This document shows positions 24,103-32,958 of a DNA stretch of 64,000 nucleotides, in pieces. The notes beneath the pieces are model-generated. The model ran no database searches, was not told the DNA's origin, and saw only the letters and a list, made by a program, of their open reading frames with translations. Source of the DNA: an uncultured Bacteroidia bacterium (lineage in GTDB: Bacteria > Bacteroidota > Bacteroidia > Bacteroidales > UBA932). The DNA lies in NCBI GenBank assembly GCA_902785825.1, contig CACZZZ010000003.1, forward strand, positions 167,550-231,549, written 5' to 3'. Each line of letters begins with the position of its first letter. Position 1 is the stretch's first letter. A program made the translations under genes and the position numbers.

Positions 24103-27100
24103 ATGACAAAAGAACTGATCAATCCGGACTACCTGTTTGAAGTCAGCTGGGAAGTCTGCAACAAGGTAGGAGGCATCTACACGGTCATAGCGACCAAGTC
24201 GCTGTATCTCAAGAGCCAACTCCACAAACATCACATTCTGATAGGTCCGGATGTATGGATGGACACAGAGAGCAATCCTGATTTCATCGAAGACAACCAC
24301 CTTTACACTCTATGGAAAGCTCAGGCCGCTTCCGAGGGACTTCGCGTCCGGGTCGGAAGGTGGAACGTGCCGGGGAAGCCTATAGCCATCCTGGTGGATT
24401 TCAAGCAGTACCTGACAAGGCAGAACGACATCCTGACTGAGTATTGGAAACGTTTCGGGGTGGATTCCATCTCCGGCAACTGGGACTACAAGGAGAATGT
24501 GCTTTTCGGCTATGCCGCGGGGCATGTCATCGAGAGTTTCTACAAGTTCAATCTCAACTCCGCCGACAAGGTGGTCGCCCAGTTCCATGAGTGGCAGACC
24601 GGATCAGGCCTTCTGTACTTGAAGGACACGAAGATTCCTGTGGCTACGGTCTTTACGACCCACGCCACCGTCATCGGACGCTGCCTGGCTGGGAACAACC
24701 TGCCGCTATACGATTCCATGGCCCTTTTCGACGCTGATCAGAAGGCCCATCAGTTCGGTGTGGTGGCCCGTCACTCGATCGAGAAGATCTCGGCGCAGTG
24801 GGCGGACGCCTTCACAACTGTGAGCGAGATCACCGCGAAGGAATGCGAGAGGTTCCTTGGCAGGAAAGTCGATGTGGTGACCCCTAACGGGTTCGAGAAC
24901 AGCATCACCCCGGCGAGTGACGAGGAGTTCGGCCAGAAACGCAAGGCTGCCCGTGAGAGGCTGATCGCTGTCGCCGCCGCGATGAGCGGGGAGGAGGTCT
25001 CCAAAGACGCCATATTGATCGGAATAGGCGGCCGTTACGAATACCGTAACAAAGGTATTGACGTGTTCATCGACGCCTTGAAGAAGCTTTCCGACACCGA
25101 CCCGGTGGGACGGGATATTCAGGCGTTCATTATGATCCCTTCCGGGCACAACGGAGCTGACAAGGAGCTTGTCGCCAAGCTTTCCGGCACGGGGGATCCG
25201 ACCTACACCACCCAAACGTCCCATTACCTGATGGATCCCTGGTCGGATGTGATCACAAGGCGTTTCAGGGAACTCGGTTTCAACAATGAGAAGGGAAGCC
25301 GCGTCAAGGTGTATTTCATCCCCTCTTATCTCAATGGCAATGACGGGGTATTTGGCAAGAAGTACTACGACCTTCTCGCCGGACTGGATCTCACCCTTTT
25401 CCCGTCCTACTACGAGCCTTGGGGTTACACCCCGCTGGAGAGCCTCGCTTTCAGGATCCCCTCACTCACCACGAGCCTTTCCGGATTCGGAATGTGGGTC
25501 AGGAGCCATTATGGCAAGGAGCATCCCGGAATCACTGTACTGGACAGGAACGATTCCAATTATTTCGAGGTGGTTGACGGTGTAGTCGCCAGAGTGAGGG
25601 AGATTGCCGCCCTGGACGATGATGGCAGGAAGGCCTACATGGACTCCGCCAAGGATGTCTCGACCATTGCCCTCTGGGAGAACCAGATCCAGTACTACAA
25701 AGAGGCTTATTCAATTGCCCTGGGCAAGGTGATCGATGCCCTGGGCGCTTACCCCGACGATCTTAACAAAGACAAACCAATGGCATACAACAAAATAGAA
25801 ATCAATTCCCCCGCATGGAAGAGCGTGATGGTCACGCGTCACCTTCCCGAGGCCCTTTCCGGCCTTGAGACCCTTTCAAAGAACCTCTGGTGGTGCTGGA
25901 ACGAGAGCGCCAAGGCTCTGTTCAAGTCCATCGACTCCGAAGTCTGGCATGACACCAGGCACAACCCTATGGCCCTTCTTGACATCGTGAGTATCAAGAG
26001 GTTCAACAAGCTGGCTAAGGATGACGCCTTCCTGAAGAGCTACAAGGCCGTGATGGATGAGTTTGGTGAGTACATGGCCCTGAAGGCCGAGCGTACCGAT
26101 CCTTCCATCGGTTATTTCTGCATGGAATATGGTTTGGACACTTCCCTTAAGATCTATTCCGGAGGTCTCGGAATCCTCGCTGGAGATTACCTTAAGGAGA
26201 CCAGCGACATGAACGTCAATCTCGTCGCCGTAGGCTTCCTTTACAGGTACGGTTATTTCACCCAGGTTCTGACCGGCCAGGGAGAGCAGGTGGCCCAGTA
26301 CGACGCCCAGGATTTCACGAAGATTCCCGCTGAGCCTGTGCTTGACGAAAACGGCAATTGGGTGACCACCAGCGTGGCTTTCCCTGGAAGGAACATTACC
26401 GCGAGAATTTGGAAAGTGGCGGTCGGACGCACCGACCTCTATCTCCTCGACACTGACTACGAGGCCAATCTCCCTGAGGACCGCCAGGTCACCTATCACC
26501 TTTACGGTGGCGACTGGGAGAACCGCCTGAAGCAGGAACTTGTGCTTGGTGTCGGTGGTATCCGCGCCTTGAGGAAACTCGGCATCAATCCTCAGATATA
26601 TCACTGCAACGAGGGTCATGCCGCTTTCACCGGGCTTGAGAGGCTCCGTGAATATGTCCAGGAGGAGAACCTCGACTTCGGCGAGGCCGTCGAGGTCGTC
26701 AGGGCTTCATCTCTTTTCACGACCCACACCCCGGTTCCCGCCGGTCACGACTCGTTTGACGAGGGACTCCTCAGGAAGTACATCGGCCACTATCCCCAGC
26801 GTCTTAAGATCGACTGGGAGACCATGATGTCCCTCGGCAAGCCTAACGGCTCCGACCAGAACGAGACGTTCAGCATGAGTTTCCTGGCTTCCAGCCTGTC
26901 ACAGAACGTCAACGGAGTCTCCCGGCTCCATGGAGAGGTCAGTAAGGACATATTCAACAGGATGTACCCTGGTTATCTTCCCGAGGAACTCTTCATCAGT
27001 TATGTCACCAACGGCGTCCATTACCCGACCTGGGCGGCTGCCGAGTGGCAGAAAGTCCACGCCAAAGTCTTCGGACCCGAATTCAAGACCCACCACTACG

Positions 27101-28344
27101 ACAAGTCCTGCTTCGACGGGATCTATAAAGTCTCGGACAAAGAGATTTGGGAGACACGGAAGGTGCTGAAATCCAGGCTGATAAAGGTCGTCAAGGAGAC
27201 AATCTCCGACTCTACGCTTTGCAACCATTACTCCCCGAGCCAGATTGTGGCCATCCAAGAAAACCTCAGGGATGATGTGCTGACCATCGGGTTTGCCCGC
27301 CGTTTCGCCACTTACAAGAGGGGAACCCTGTTGTTCACCGATCTTGACAGGCTCGACGCCATCGTCAACGATCCCGAGCATCCGGTGCAGTTCCTCTTCG
27401 CTGGTAAGGCTCATCCGGCCGACAAGGCGGGACAGGACCTCATCAAGAGGATCGTTGAGATCTCCAAGCAGGACAGGTTCCTCGGCAAGATCGTCTTTGT
27501 CCCCGGCTACGACATTCGTCTCGCCAAGAGGCTGGTCCAGGGCGTTGATGTCTGGATGAACAACCCCACAAGGCCCCAGGAGGCTTCCGGAACTTCCGGA
27601 GAGAAGGCCTCGATGAACGGAGTCATGCACTTCTCGGTGCTTGACGGATGGTGGGTCGAGGGTTATAAAGAAGGTGCCGGTTGGGCTCTGCCGCAAGAAA
27701 GTGCCTACGACGACCAGGGCTACCAGAACGAGCTTGACGCCGCGACAATCTACACGATTCTCGAGAACGAGATCGCTCCGGCATATTACGAGATCGATCC
27801 CAAACTTGGTCTCTCACCCAAGTGGGTAGGATATATCAAGAACACCATCGCCAAGGTCGCCAGCAACTTCACTACCAACAGGATGCTGACCGACTATTGC
27901 GACCAGTACTATATTCCTCAGGCTAAGAGGGCGGCCGAGATCAACTCCGATGACTTCCGTCTCGCGAGGAAGATTTCCGCCTGGAAGAAGAAGGTCCGCC
28001 GCGAGTGGAAGAACATCGAGGTTATTTCACAGACTCAGCCTGACGCTTCCTATTCCCTTTCCATGAGCAACAGTCTCAAGGTCGAGGTGGTCCTGAACAT
28101 CGGTGACCTCAGTCCGGAAGACATCGGGGTCGAGATTATCTTCGCGACTATGGATTCCAAGCACAGGCTCCACATCCAGGAGAGGTACGAGTACCAGGTG
28201 GTCGAGTTCAATGACGGCATCGCCAAGTACCAGACCCAGATCGTTCCTGACAAGACCGGAATGTATCAGGTGGCGGCCAGGATGTACGCCAAGAATCCGC
28301 TTATGCCGCACAGGCAGGACTTCGAACTGGTGAAATGGTTGTAG
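24103..28344 (+). CDS. Glycogen synthase (GT3) fused to alpha-glucan phosphorylase (GT35)
   Basis: A 1413-residue two-enzyme protein. Residues about 1-555 form a GT3 glycogen synthase of the fungal/animal type, opening FEVSWEVCNKVGGIYTVIA and carrying the E-x7-E pair Glu438/Glu446 in YYEPWGYTPLES. Residues about 560-1413 form a GT35 phosphorylase: YFCMEYGLDTSLKIYSGGLG, NEGHAAFTGLERL, TTHTPVPAGHDSF, and the pyridoxal-phosphate lysine Lys1168 in GTSGEKASMNG followed by SVLDGWWVEG. The linker MAYNKIEINSPAW (from Met560) is where the second unit would start if separate. No stop or frame change lies between the halves. GT3 enzymes use UDP-glucose; the phosphorylase releases glucose-1-phosphate. 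The end overlaps ribF by 10 bases. Confidence 0.93.
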   Translation: MTKELINPDYLFEVSWEVCNKVGGIYTVIATKSLYLKSQLHKHHILIGPDVWMDTESNPDFIEDNHLYTLWKAQAASEGLRVRVGRWNVPGKPIAILVDFKQYLTRQNDILTEYWKRFGVDSISGNWDYKENVLFGYAAGHVIESFYKFNLNSADKVVAQFHEWQTGSGLLYLKDTKIPVATVFTTHATVIGRCLAGNNLPLYDSMALFDADQKAHQFGVVARHSIEKISAQWADAFTTVSEITAKECERFLGRKVDVVTPNGFENSITPASDEEFGQKRKAARERLIAVAAAMSGEEVSKDAILIGIGGRYEYRNKGIDVFIDALKKLSDTDPVGRDIQAFIMIPSGHNGADKELVAKLSGTGDPTYTTQTSHYLMDPWSDVITRRFRELGFNNEKGSRVKVYFIPSYLNGNDGVFGKKYYDLLAGLDLTLFPSYYEPWGYTPLESLAFRIPSLTTSLSGFGMWVRSHYGKEHPGITVLDRNDSNYFEVVDGVVARVREIAALDDDGRKAYMDSAKDVSTIALWENQIQYYKEAYSIALGKVIDALGAYPDDLNKDKPMAYNKIEINSPAWKSVMVTRHLPEALSGLETLSKNLWWCWNESAKALFKSIDSEVWHDTRHNPMALLDIVSIKRFNKLAKDDAFLKSYKAVMDEFGEYMALKAERTDPSIGYFCMEYGLDTSLKIYSGGLGILAGDYLKETSDMNVNLVAVGFLYRYGYFTQVLTGQGEQVAQYDAQDFTKIPAEPVLDENGNWVTTSVAFPGRNITARIWKVAVGRTDLYLLDTDYEANLPEDRQVTYHLYGGDWENRLKQELVLGVGGIRALRKLGINPQIYHCNEGHAAFTGLERLREYVQEENLDFGEAVEVVRASSLFTTHTPVPAGHDSFDEGLLRKYIGHYPQRLKIDWETMMSLGKPNGSDQNETFSMSFLASSLSQNVNGVSRLHGEVSKDIFNRMYPGYLPEELFISYVTNGVHYPTWAAAEWQKVHAKVFGPEFKTHHYDKSCFDGIYKVSDKEIWETRKVLKSRLIKVVKETISDSTLCNHYSPSQIVAIQENLRDDVLTIGFARRFATYKRGTLLFTDLDRLDAIVNDPEHPVQFLFAGKAHPADKAGQDLIKRIVEISKQDRFLGKIVFVPGYDIRLAKRLVQGVDVWMNNPTRPQEASGTSGEKASMNGVMHFSVLDGWWVEGYKEGAGWALPQESAYDDQGYQNELDAATIYTILENEIAPAYYEIDPKLGLSPKWVGYIKNTIAKVASNFTTNRMLTDYCDQYYIPQAKRAAEINSDDFRLARKISAWKKKVRREWKNIEVISQTQPDASYSLSMSNSLKVEVVLNIGDLSPEDIGVEIIFATMDSKHRLHIQERYEYQVVEFNDGIAKYQTQIVPDKTGMYQVAARMYAKNPLMPHRQDFELVKWL

Positions 28345-29213
28345 CCACGGGCTTTTTTGACGGTGTCCATCTCGGGCACCGTCTTGTGCTTGAGAGGCTT
28401 GTCGAAGCCTCGAAGGACAGGGGTGACGAGAGTATGGTCGTCACTTTCTGGCCCCATCCCCGCAATGTCCTTCAGGATGACGCCCGGAACTTAAGGCTCC
28501 TTACGAGTCTCCAGGAGAAAAAAGAGATCCTCTATGGGCTTGGAATAGACCATGTGGAGGTCATCCCTTTCACGAAGGCGTTCAGCCGTCTGACTACGCG
28601 AGAATACCTTCAGGACTACATAATGGAGCGGCTCGGAGGCCGGACAATCCTTCTTGGCTACGACAATAGGATCGGGAGCGACCTTCTCAGCCCTGACGAG
28701 ATCGAGACTGTGGCCCGGGAGGTCGGCTTGGAGGTAATCCGGACCCGGAGTCTGGAAACTCCCAATGGGACAGTTGTCAGCTCGACGAAGATCAGGGAGG
28801 CTATCGCAGCCGGAGATGTCAATGCGGCGGCCGGGATGCTCGGTTATGAATATTCCTTGACAGGCGTAGTGGTGGCGGGCAACCGCCTCGGACGTACCAT
28901 CGGCTTTCCGACGGCGAATATGCGGCTCTACGAGCCGTTGAAACTCCTTCCTGGCAATGGGGTATATTCGGTTGAGGTAGAGTCTCTCGGGAGGAAATTC
29001 AGGGGGATGTGCAACATCGGGACAAGACCCACGGTCAACGCTGGCAGCGACCGGACTGTCGAGACTAATATCTTTGATTTCGACGAGGACATCTACGGCC
29101 TTGATCTCAAGGTGACTTTCCTTGGAAAGATCCGTGACGAGCGCCGATTCGACTCTTTGGAAGCCCTGAAAAACCAACTGATTCTGGACCGTCAGGCCTG
29201 CCTTGGGGCTTAG
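28335..29213 (+). CDS. ribF: Bifunctional riboflavin kinase / FAD synthetase
   Basis: A 292-residue RibF that converts riboflavin to FMN and FMN to FAD. The N-terminal nucleotidyltransferase domain opens with ATGFFDGVHLGH (4-15) and has SSTKIREAIAAGD near 150. The C-terminal flavokinase domain has GNRLGRTIGFPTANM and FRGMCNIGTRPTV. The start overlaps the phosphorylase stop by 10 bases, and the usual leading stretch of about 15 residues before FDGVH is missing, so the N-terminus is unusually short. Its stop overlaps the convergent antitoxin gene stop by four bases (29210-29213). It is the last gene of the glycogen operon with no obvious metabolic link. Confidence 0.94.
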   Translation: MVVATGFFDGVHLGHRLVLERLVEASKDRGDESMVVTFWPHPRNVLQDDARNLRLLTSLQEKKEILYGLGIDHVEVIPFTKAFSRLTTREYLQDYIMERLGGRTILLGYDNRIGSDLLSPDEIETVAREVGLEVIRTRSLETPNGTVVSSTKIREAIAAGDVNAAAGMLGYEYSLTGVVVAGNRLGRTIGFPTANMRLYEPLKLLPGNGVYSVEVESLGRKFRGMCNIGTRPTVNAGSDRTVETNIFDFDEDIYGLDLKVTFLGKIRDERRFDSLEALKNQLILDRQACLGA

Positions 29214-29572
29214 AAACCCATCATCGCGGCAGGAGTGATGTCAAGCGCTTTGCAAATCCGGCTCGCTATCCTTAGAGTGGGCTCGGATTTGCCTTTTACA
29301 TAGTCATTTATTCTGGATGGGCTGACTCCTATTGTCTCTGCCAGAGCTTTCTGGCTTATAGCTTTCTCTTCAAGAGCAAGTTCGATCAGTTCCGCCGGCG
29401 AAGGCTTCTCAATCGGAAAATGCTCTTTCTCATACTCTATTACGACATCTGACATCAGGGAAAGTTCCAAGGCTTCCTTGCTGCCTGGATCTGTCTCGTC
29501 ATTAACAAGCGGAAGAAGATCCTCGATCCTCTCCAGAGCGTATTCGTATTGCATTTGAGTAAACCTGCCCAT
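29210..29572 (-). CDS. higA: HigA-type antitoxin, HTH regulator
   Basis: A 120-residue antitoxin. The start at 29572 is chosen because AAGGAGG sits just upstream, inside the last codons of the toxin gene, and one base separates the toxin stop from this ATG. The N-terminal part (VVIEYEKEHFPIEKPSPAE) is the segment typical of HigA antitoxins with HigB toxins of the RelE superfamily. The C-terminal XRE-type HTH is ISQKALAETIGVSPSRINDY followed by PTLRIASRICKAL. By family it neutralises the toxin and represses the operon. Its stop overlaps the ribF stop on the opposite strand. Confidence 0.88.
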   Translation of the reverse strand: MGRFTQMQYEYALERIEDLLPLVNDETDPGSKEALELSLMSDVVIEYEKEHFPIEKPSPAELIELALEEKAISQKALAETIGVSPSRINDYVKGKSEPTLRIASRICKALDITPAAMMGF

Positions 29573-29573
29573 A

Positions 29574-29873
29574 TTAAACCTCCTTCGCGTTAATCTTGTC
29601 GTATTCCTCATGCGACCCCACGAATCTTATAAACACGTAACCCATGATGAATTTGATAACCACAACAAGTCTGTAGCGGTTGCCCCTGATGTTGAATACG
29701 TAATGTTGGTTCCCTACGTAGTCGGTTGACTGGAAGTCTTTCCGTATGTCCGTCAGCCCTGACCATTCCGCCTCAAGGGCAAGATGATACCATCGTTCCA
29801 GCGCTATCTTCGAATCTTCCCTTCCAGGAGTCTCATAGAACTCCTTCAATTTCCTGTGCGACACGACTCTCAT
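29574..29873 (-). CDS. higB: HigB-type toxin (RelE-superfamily mRNA interferase)
   Basis: A 99-residue protein with the HigB toxin pattern: an N-terminal helix with charged residues (SHRKLKEFYETPGREDSK), then DFQSTDYVGNQHYVFNIRGN, YRLVVVIKFIMGYVFIRF and the C-terminal VGSHEEYDKI. Relatives cleave mRNA at the ribosome. The toxin gene comes first and the antitoxin second, the order usual for higBA. A promoter-like pair and a GAATTC-centred near-palindrome lie just upstream (29891-29923). Confidence 0.88.
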   Translation of the reverse strand: MRVVSHRKLKEFYETPGREDSKIALERWYHLALEAEWSGLTDIRKDFQSTDYVGNQHYVFNIRGNRYRLVVVIKFIMGYVFIRFVGSHEEYDKINAKEV

Positions 29874-29890
29874 CTCTCCATTCTTTTTTG

Positions 29891-29923
29891 CAAAGATGAG
29901 TAATAATTTTGGAATTCAAAATA
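29891..29923 (-). promoter_or_regulatory. higBA promoter with overlapping near-palindrome
   Basis: On the minus strand TTTG (29920-29917) and CATCTTTG (29898-29891) are 18 bases apart, close to the -33/-7 pattern. A near-palindrome centred on GAATTC (about 29905-29923) covers the -33 element and could be the HigA operator. Confidence 0.5.
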
Positions 29924-29949
29924 TTTTAGTATAAAAATTCCGCAATTTG

Positions 29950-31239
29950 CTATTCGAGCATGTGGAGCTCGGACTTGACGAAGGTGGCTTCTTCCTTGGC
30001 GAAGTTGTAGTTCCTGGTACCTTCTTTCCCGAGTTTCATGTATTTCTCGTAGTACTGGAGCGCGATTTTGTATTCCTTCTTGATCCGGTGGCAATAACCT
30101 ATCTTGACCAGGAGGGATATGTCTTCGGAGTTGTACTCGTAAGCTGCCTTGAAGTAAGGCAAGGCCTTGGGGAAGTTCGATGTCAGGTAATATATTTGCC
30201 CCAACCCATTGTTTATCCTGTACATCAGTCCCGGATCGGGCTCAGATAGCTCCAACGCTTTGTTGAATAAATATTCCGCCTTCTCCTGTTTCGGCAACGA
30301 GAACCGATCCTTTATTATCGCCGTAGCATAACTGGCGGCAAGTTTGGCATCCGTGGAATCAATCTGCCAAGCGGCGTCAAAGCAGTCTTGCGCCACCTCG
30401 AACCTGTTGAGCGCCAAGGCGTTGAGTCCGGAATAGTACATCGTCCCGTAGGACTCGTCCCCGTCCTTGCGAAGTTGTTTGAAGACCTCGTAGGCGTTGT
30501 CCTGATCCTCTTTCAGGTAGTACCCGACCCCAAGGATCTGGGCTACAGTCATGTTATCAGGGGAATGTTCTAGAAAACCATTTGCCATCGATATGATCCC
30601 ATCATAGTCCTTCTTGCCTAACAATATGTTCGAGATACTGGCAACGGTGTTGGGGTTGGAAGGGTTGAGCCTCAATGATTTCCGGTAATATACCAGGGAA
30701 GAGTCAACCTGCCCCATCTTCAACAGGCTGGCTCCGATTAACGAGAGTATTGAGGGGATGGAGTCCTGGGCGCAGATAGCTTTCCCCTGGGCCGCACATC
30801 CCTGGAAGTCGTTGACTTTGAATAAGAGAGATGCCTTCTGGATAGCGAAGTAAAGGTTCTCCGGATGCTGCATTGAAAGGATGTTGTAGAGGCCGAGAGC
30901 GTCATCCAACCTGCCTGATAGGACATGGCAGTCGGCCAGCTCGCCGGCCACTTCCACATCAAGCGCCCCGGGTTTCATGACAGATGCCAGGGTCTCGGCA
31001 GCTGCGTCATAACGCAGCATCTTCTTCTGGCACCTCGCTTTCTGGAGCGACAGGTCCCTAATCTCTGACGCGTCTTTGGCACTTTCCAAAGCCTTATCCA
31101 GCAGCTCGATAGCCCTTGAATATTCATAACGGGCAATGGCTTCCCTTGCCTCGGCAAGAGGTGAAGCGTCCTGGGCTTTTAGAATCACTGCCAGCGACAT
31201 AAGCGTCACCGTCAGAAACAGTTTAGCGGTTGTTTTCAT
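29950..31239 (-). CDS. Exported tetratricopeptide-repeat protein
   Basis: A 429-residue protein with a signal peptide (MKTTAKLFLTVTLMSLAVILKAQ) and about ten TPR-like helical pairs, for example SLVYYRKSLRLNPSNPNTVA and ALPYFKAAYEYNSEDISLLV. It is likely periplasmic. The start overlaps the stop of the M56/TonB gene by ATGA (31236-31239), so it is the third gene of a BlaI-M56-TPR operon. The scaffold type is clear but the partner is unknown. Confidence 0.85.
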   Translation of the reverse strand: MKTTAKLFLTVTLMSLAVILKAQDASPLAEAREAIARYEYSRAIELLDKALESAKDASEIRDLSLQKARCQKKMLRYDAAAETLASVMKPGALDVEVAGELADCHVLSGRLDDALGLYNILSMQHPENLYFAIQKASLLFKVNDFQGCAAQGKAICAQDSIPSILSLIGASLLKMGQVDSSLVYYRKSLRLNPSNPNTVASISNILLGKKDYDGIISMANGFLEHSPDNMTVAQILGVGYYLKEDQDNAYEVFKQLRKDGDESYGTMYYSGLNALALNRFEVAQDCFDAAWQIDSTDAKLAASYATAIIKDRFSLPKQEKAEYLFNKALELSEPDPGLMYRINNGLGQIYYLTSNFPKALPYFKAAYEYNSEDISLLVKIGYCHRIKKEYKIALQYYEKYMKLGKEGTRNYNFAKEEATFVKSELHMLE

Positions 31240-32477
31240 CTCAGTTGGAATATTACCGGGAAGGTGTACGTGACGTCAACTCTTCTCTCATTTTGAAAAC
31301 CTGGCGCCCATTTCGGAGATGCGGAAACGACTCTTAACGCCTCCTTGTCCAGAAGCGGGTTAATGCCTCGCAAGACTTTGACATCCTTTACATTACCGGT
31401 CTTAGCGACGGTGAATTGCAAGACAACCCTTCCTTGGATATTGAGGTCTTTAGCTTCTTGAGGGTAATTAAGTCGCATGTTAACCCATTTGCTGAATTCA
31501 TTGGCGTCGCCTCCGTTGAAAGCCGGTTTCCTGTCGACAAGTTGGTAAGGAACGGGATCTGCCTCGTCAACAAGCTGGAAAGGGATCAGTTCGGCTTCTT
31601 CCGCAACTGAAGCGGGATACTTGTATTCGGTTACTGTTTTGGCGCATGCTATCAGCGTGAGGGCTATGACTGGGATGATGTACAGGGCCTTAAGACCGGC
31701 TTTCCAATCAGTCCGGTTTTTCAACATCATCTCGATTCTCCCTTTTATCGTCCCGGATTGAAGGCTACTGACAGGAGAAAGACCGTTCACCAGCGCCGCC
31801 CTATTAATCAGAAACAGTTGATATTCAGTTGGATTTGTCCCCTCTTTGATCACATATTCATCGGCCTCGTACTCATGTATTCCCCGCAGGTCAGCTCCAA
31901 GCGCCCAGATGAAGGGGTTATACCATTGGAAGGCCGCCAGAAGGTCGGTCCGCATGATGTCCATGGAGTGAAGCAGGTGAATGTGGGCCTGTTCGTGGAG
32001 GATAATCTCCTGATTACCACTCTCGTAATCCTTTCTTGACATGACTATGTGCCCCATCCAACTGAACGGCGGGAGGCTCTTCTCTGTGATTACGAGGGTG
32101 CTTCCGTCCTCGAGAATATGCTTCTCGCCTTCATTTAGCAGCATGGATAATCTTATGGTGGACCATCCGATCCTCAAAAGAGCAAGAGCTACTCCCGCAA
32201 GGTAGATGACCCCGATGATAGTCCAGAGGTTAGTGTCGTGGATTGATACTTCTTTCAGAGCTCCTGCGGCGGCGTTGGCTTCGGGGCCTGGACCGGTGAT
32301 AGTCTTGCGGATAGTTATCACGCATAGAGGAAGAATCATGGACAGGACGGGCGTAAGGACCAAAATCACCCGATTGAGCCGGTGCAGGGTCTCCTTCCTG
32401 AGGAGGATACGCCAAAGAAGGTAGAAGGCCGTAGTCACTCCTGCCGCTTTCAATGAATATAAGACCAGGGCTTCCAT
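31236..32477 (-). CDS. BlaR1/M56-type membrane metallopeptidase with TonB C-terminal domain
   Basis: A 413-residue sensor-protease. Transmembrane helices lie near 5-25, 36-56, 85-105 and 265-282. The M56 zinc motif HEQAH is at 161-165, with HEYEADEYV about 40 residues later as the third-ligand region. The C-terminal part (about 330-413) is a TonB-like domain: GRVVLQFTVAKTGNVKDVKV and ending TYTFPVIFQLR. The gene pairs with a BlaI repressor 4 bases upstream. By family the peptidase, when activated, leads to loss of the repressor. A periplasmic TonB domain replaces the penicillin-binding sensor of classical BlaR1, so the signal is probably not a beta-lactam. Confidence 0.9.
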   Translation of the reverse strand: MEALVLYSLKAAGVTTAFYLLWRILLRKETLHRLNRVILVLTPVLSMILPLCVITIRKTITGPGPEANAAAGALKEVSIHDTNLWTIIGVIYLAGVALALLRIGWSTIRLSMLLNEGEKHILEDGSTLVITEKSLPPFSWMGHIVMSRKDYESGNQEIILHEQAHIHLLHSMDIMRTDLLAAFQWYNPFIWALGADLRGIHEYEADEYVIKEGTNPTEYQLFLINRAALVNGLSPVSSLQSGTIKGRIEMMLKNRTDWKAGLKALYIIPVIALTLIACAKTVTEYKYPASVAEEAELIPFQLVDEADPVPYQLVDRKPAFNGGDANEFSKWVNMRLNYPQEAKDLNIQGRVVLQFTVAKTGNVKDVKVLRGINPLLDKEALRVVSASPKWAPGFQNERRVDVTYTFPVIFQLR

Positions 32478-32481
32478 CTTG

Positions 32482-32850
32482 TCACTTTTTGTCTTTGGCC
32501 TTCTCGACCTCCGCGATCAATTCCTTGAGATCATTGACGGTGATCTTCTCATCTTTCAGGAGGGTGGAGACGGCGCTTTTGTAGGAATTCCCGAACCAGT
32601 TCTTGATCAGACCAGAAAGGGATTGTCCGCGGTACTCTTCCTCGGTGATTATCGGGAAATACTGGAAACTTCCGCCGTACTGCTTATGGTCCAGGAATCC
32701 GTCTTTCTCAAGGATCCTCACTTGGGTCGAGACCGTGTTGATGTGCGGTTTCGGATCTGGGAGTGTCTCCAGCATGTCTTTCACAAACATCCCTCCGTTC
32801 TCCCAGAACAGTTTCATGATCTCTTCTTCCTTGTGTGTCAGCTTTCTCAT
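32482..32850 (-). CDS. BlaI/MecI-family transcriptional repressor
   Basis: A 122-residue winged-helix protein, starting MRKLTHKEEEIMKLFWENGG; the ATG at 32850 gives the usual family length and opening. The recognition region INTVSTQVRILEKDGFLDHK and the dimerisation helix (SVSTLLKDEKITVNDLKELI region) follow family layout. It should repress its own operon with the M56 gene. A TATATTTG promoter and repeated AACTAT/ATAGTT elements lie upstream (32878-32923). Confidence 0.9.
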   Translation of the reverse strand: MRKLTHKEEEIMKLFWENGGMFVKDMLETLPDPKPHINTVSTQVRILEKDGFLDHKQYGGSFQYFPIITEEEYRGQSLSGLIKNWFGNSYKSAVSTLLKDEKITVNDLKELIAEVEKAKDKK

Positions 32851-32877
32851 AAACAATTGAATATGAACATCCACCAG

Positions 32878-32923
32878 CAAATATAACTATCGCTGTTGAA
32901 TTTTGCAACTATTTATTATAGTT
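32878..32923 (-). promoter_or_regulatory. Promoter and candidate operator of the BlaI-M56-TPR operon
   Basis: On the minus strand GTTG (32909-32906) and TATATTTG (32885-32878) are 20 bases apart, a near-consensus promoter. An exact inverted repeat AACTAT-N5-ATAGTT occupies 32907-32923, and another AACTAT lies at 32885-32890, 22 bases away (about two helical turns). These are candidate BlaI sites. Confidence 0.6.
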
Positions 32924-32936
32924 TATTTATACCCTC

Positions 32937-32955
32937 TAGTGTCAGATCGGGAGTA
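32937..32955. repeat. 19-bp direct repeat, distal copy
   Basis: TAGTGTCAGATCGGGAGTA, identical to 33928-33946. It lies just beyond the stop of the thioredoxin-like gene, between that gene and the BlaI promoter. Confidence 0.85.
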
Positions 32956-32958
32956 TCG

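Noticed and set aside
17630..29213. Starch-utilisation (Sus-type) polysaccharide locus
   Set aside because: No SusC/SusD genes or export signals are present; the enzymes are cytoplasmic, so this is glycogen metabolism.
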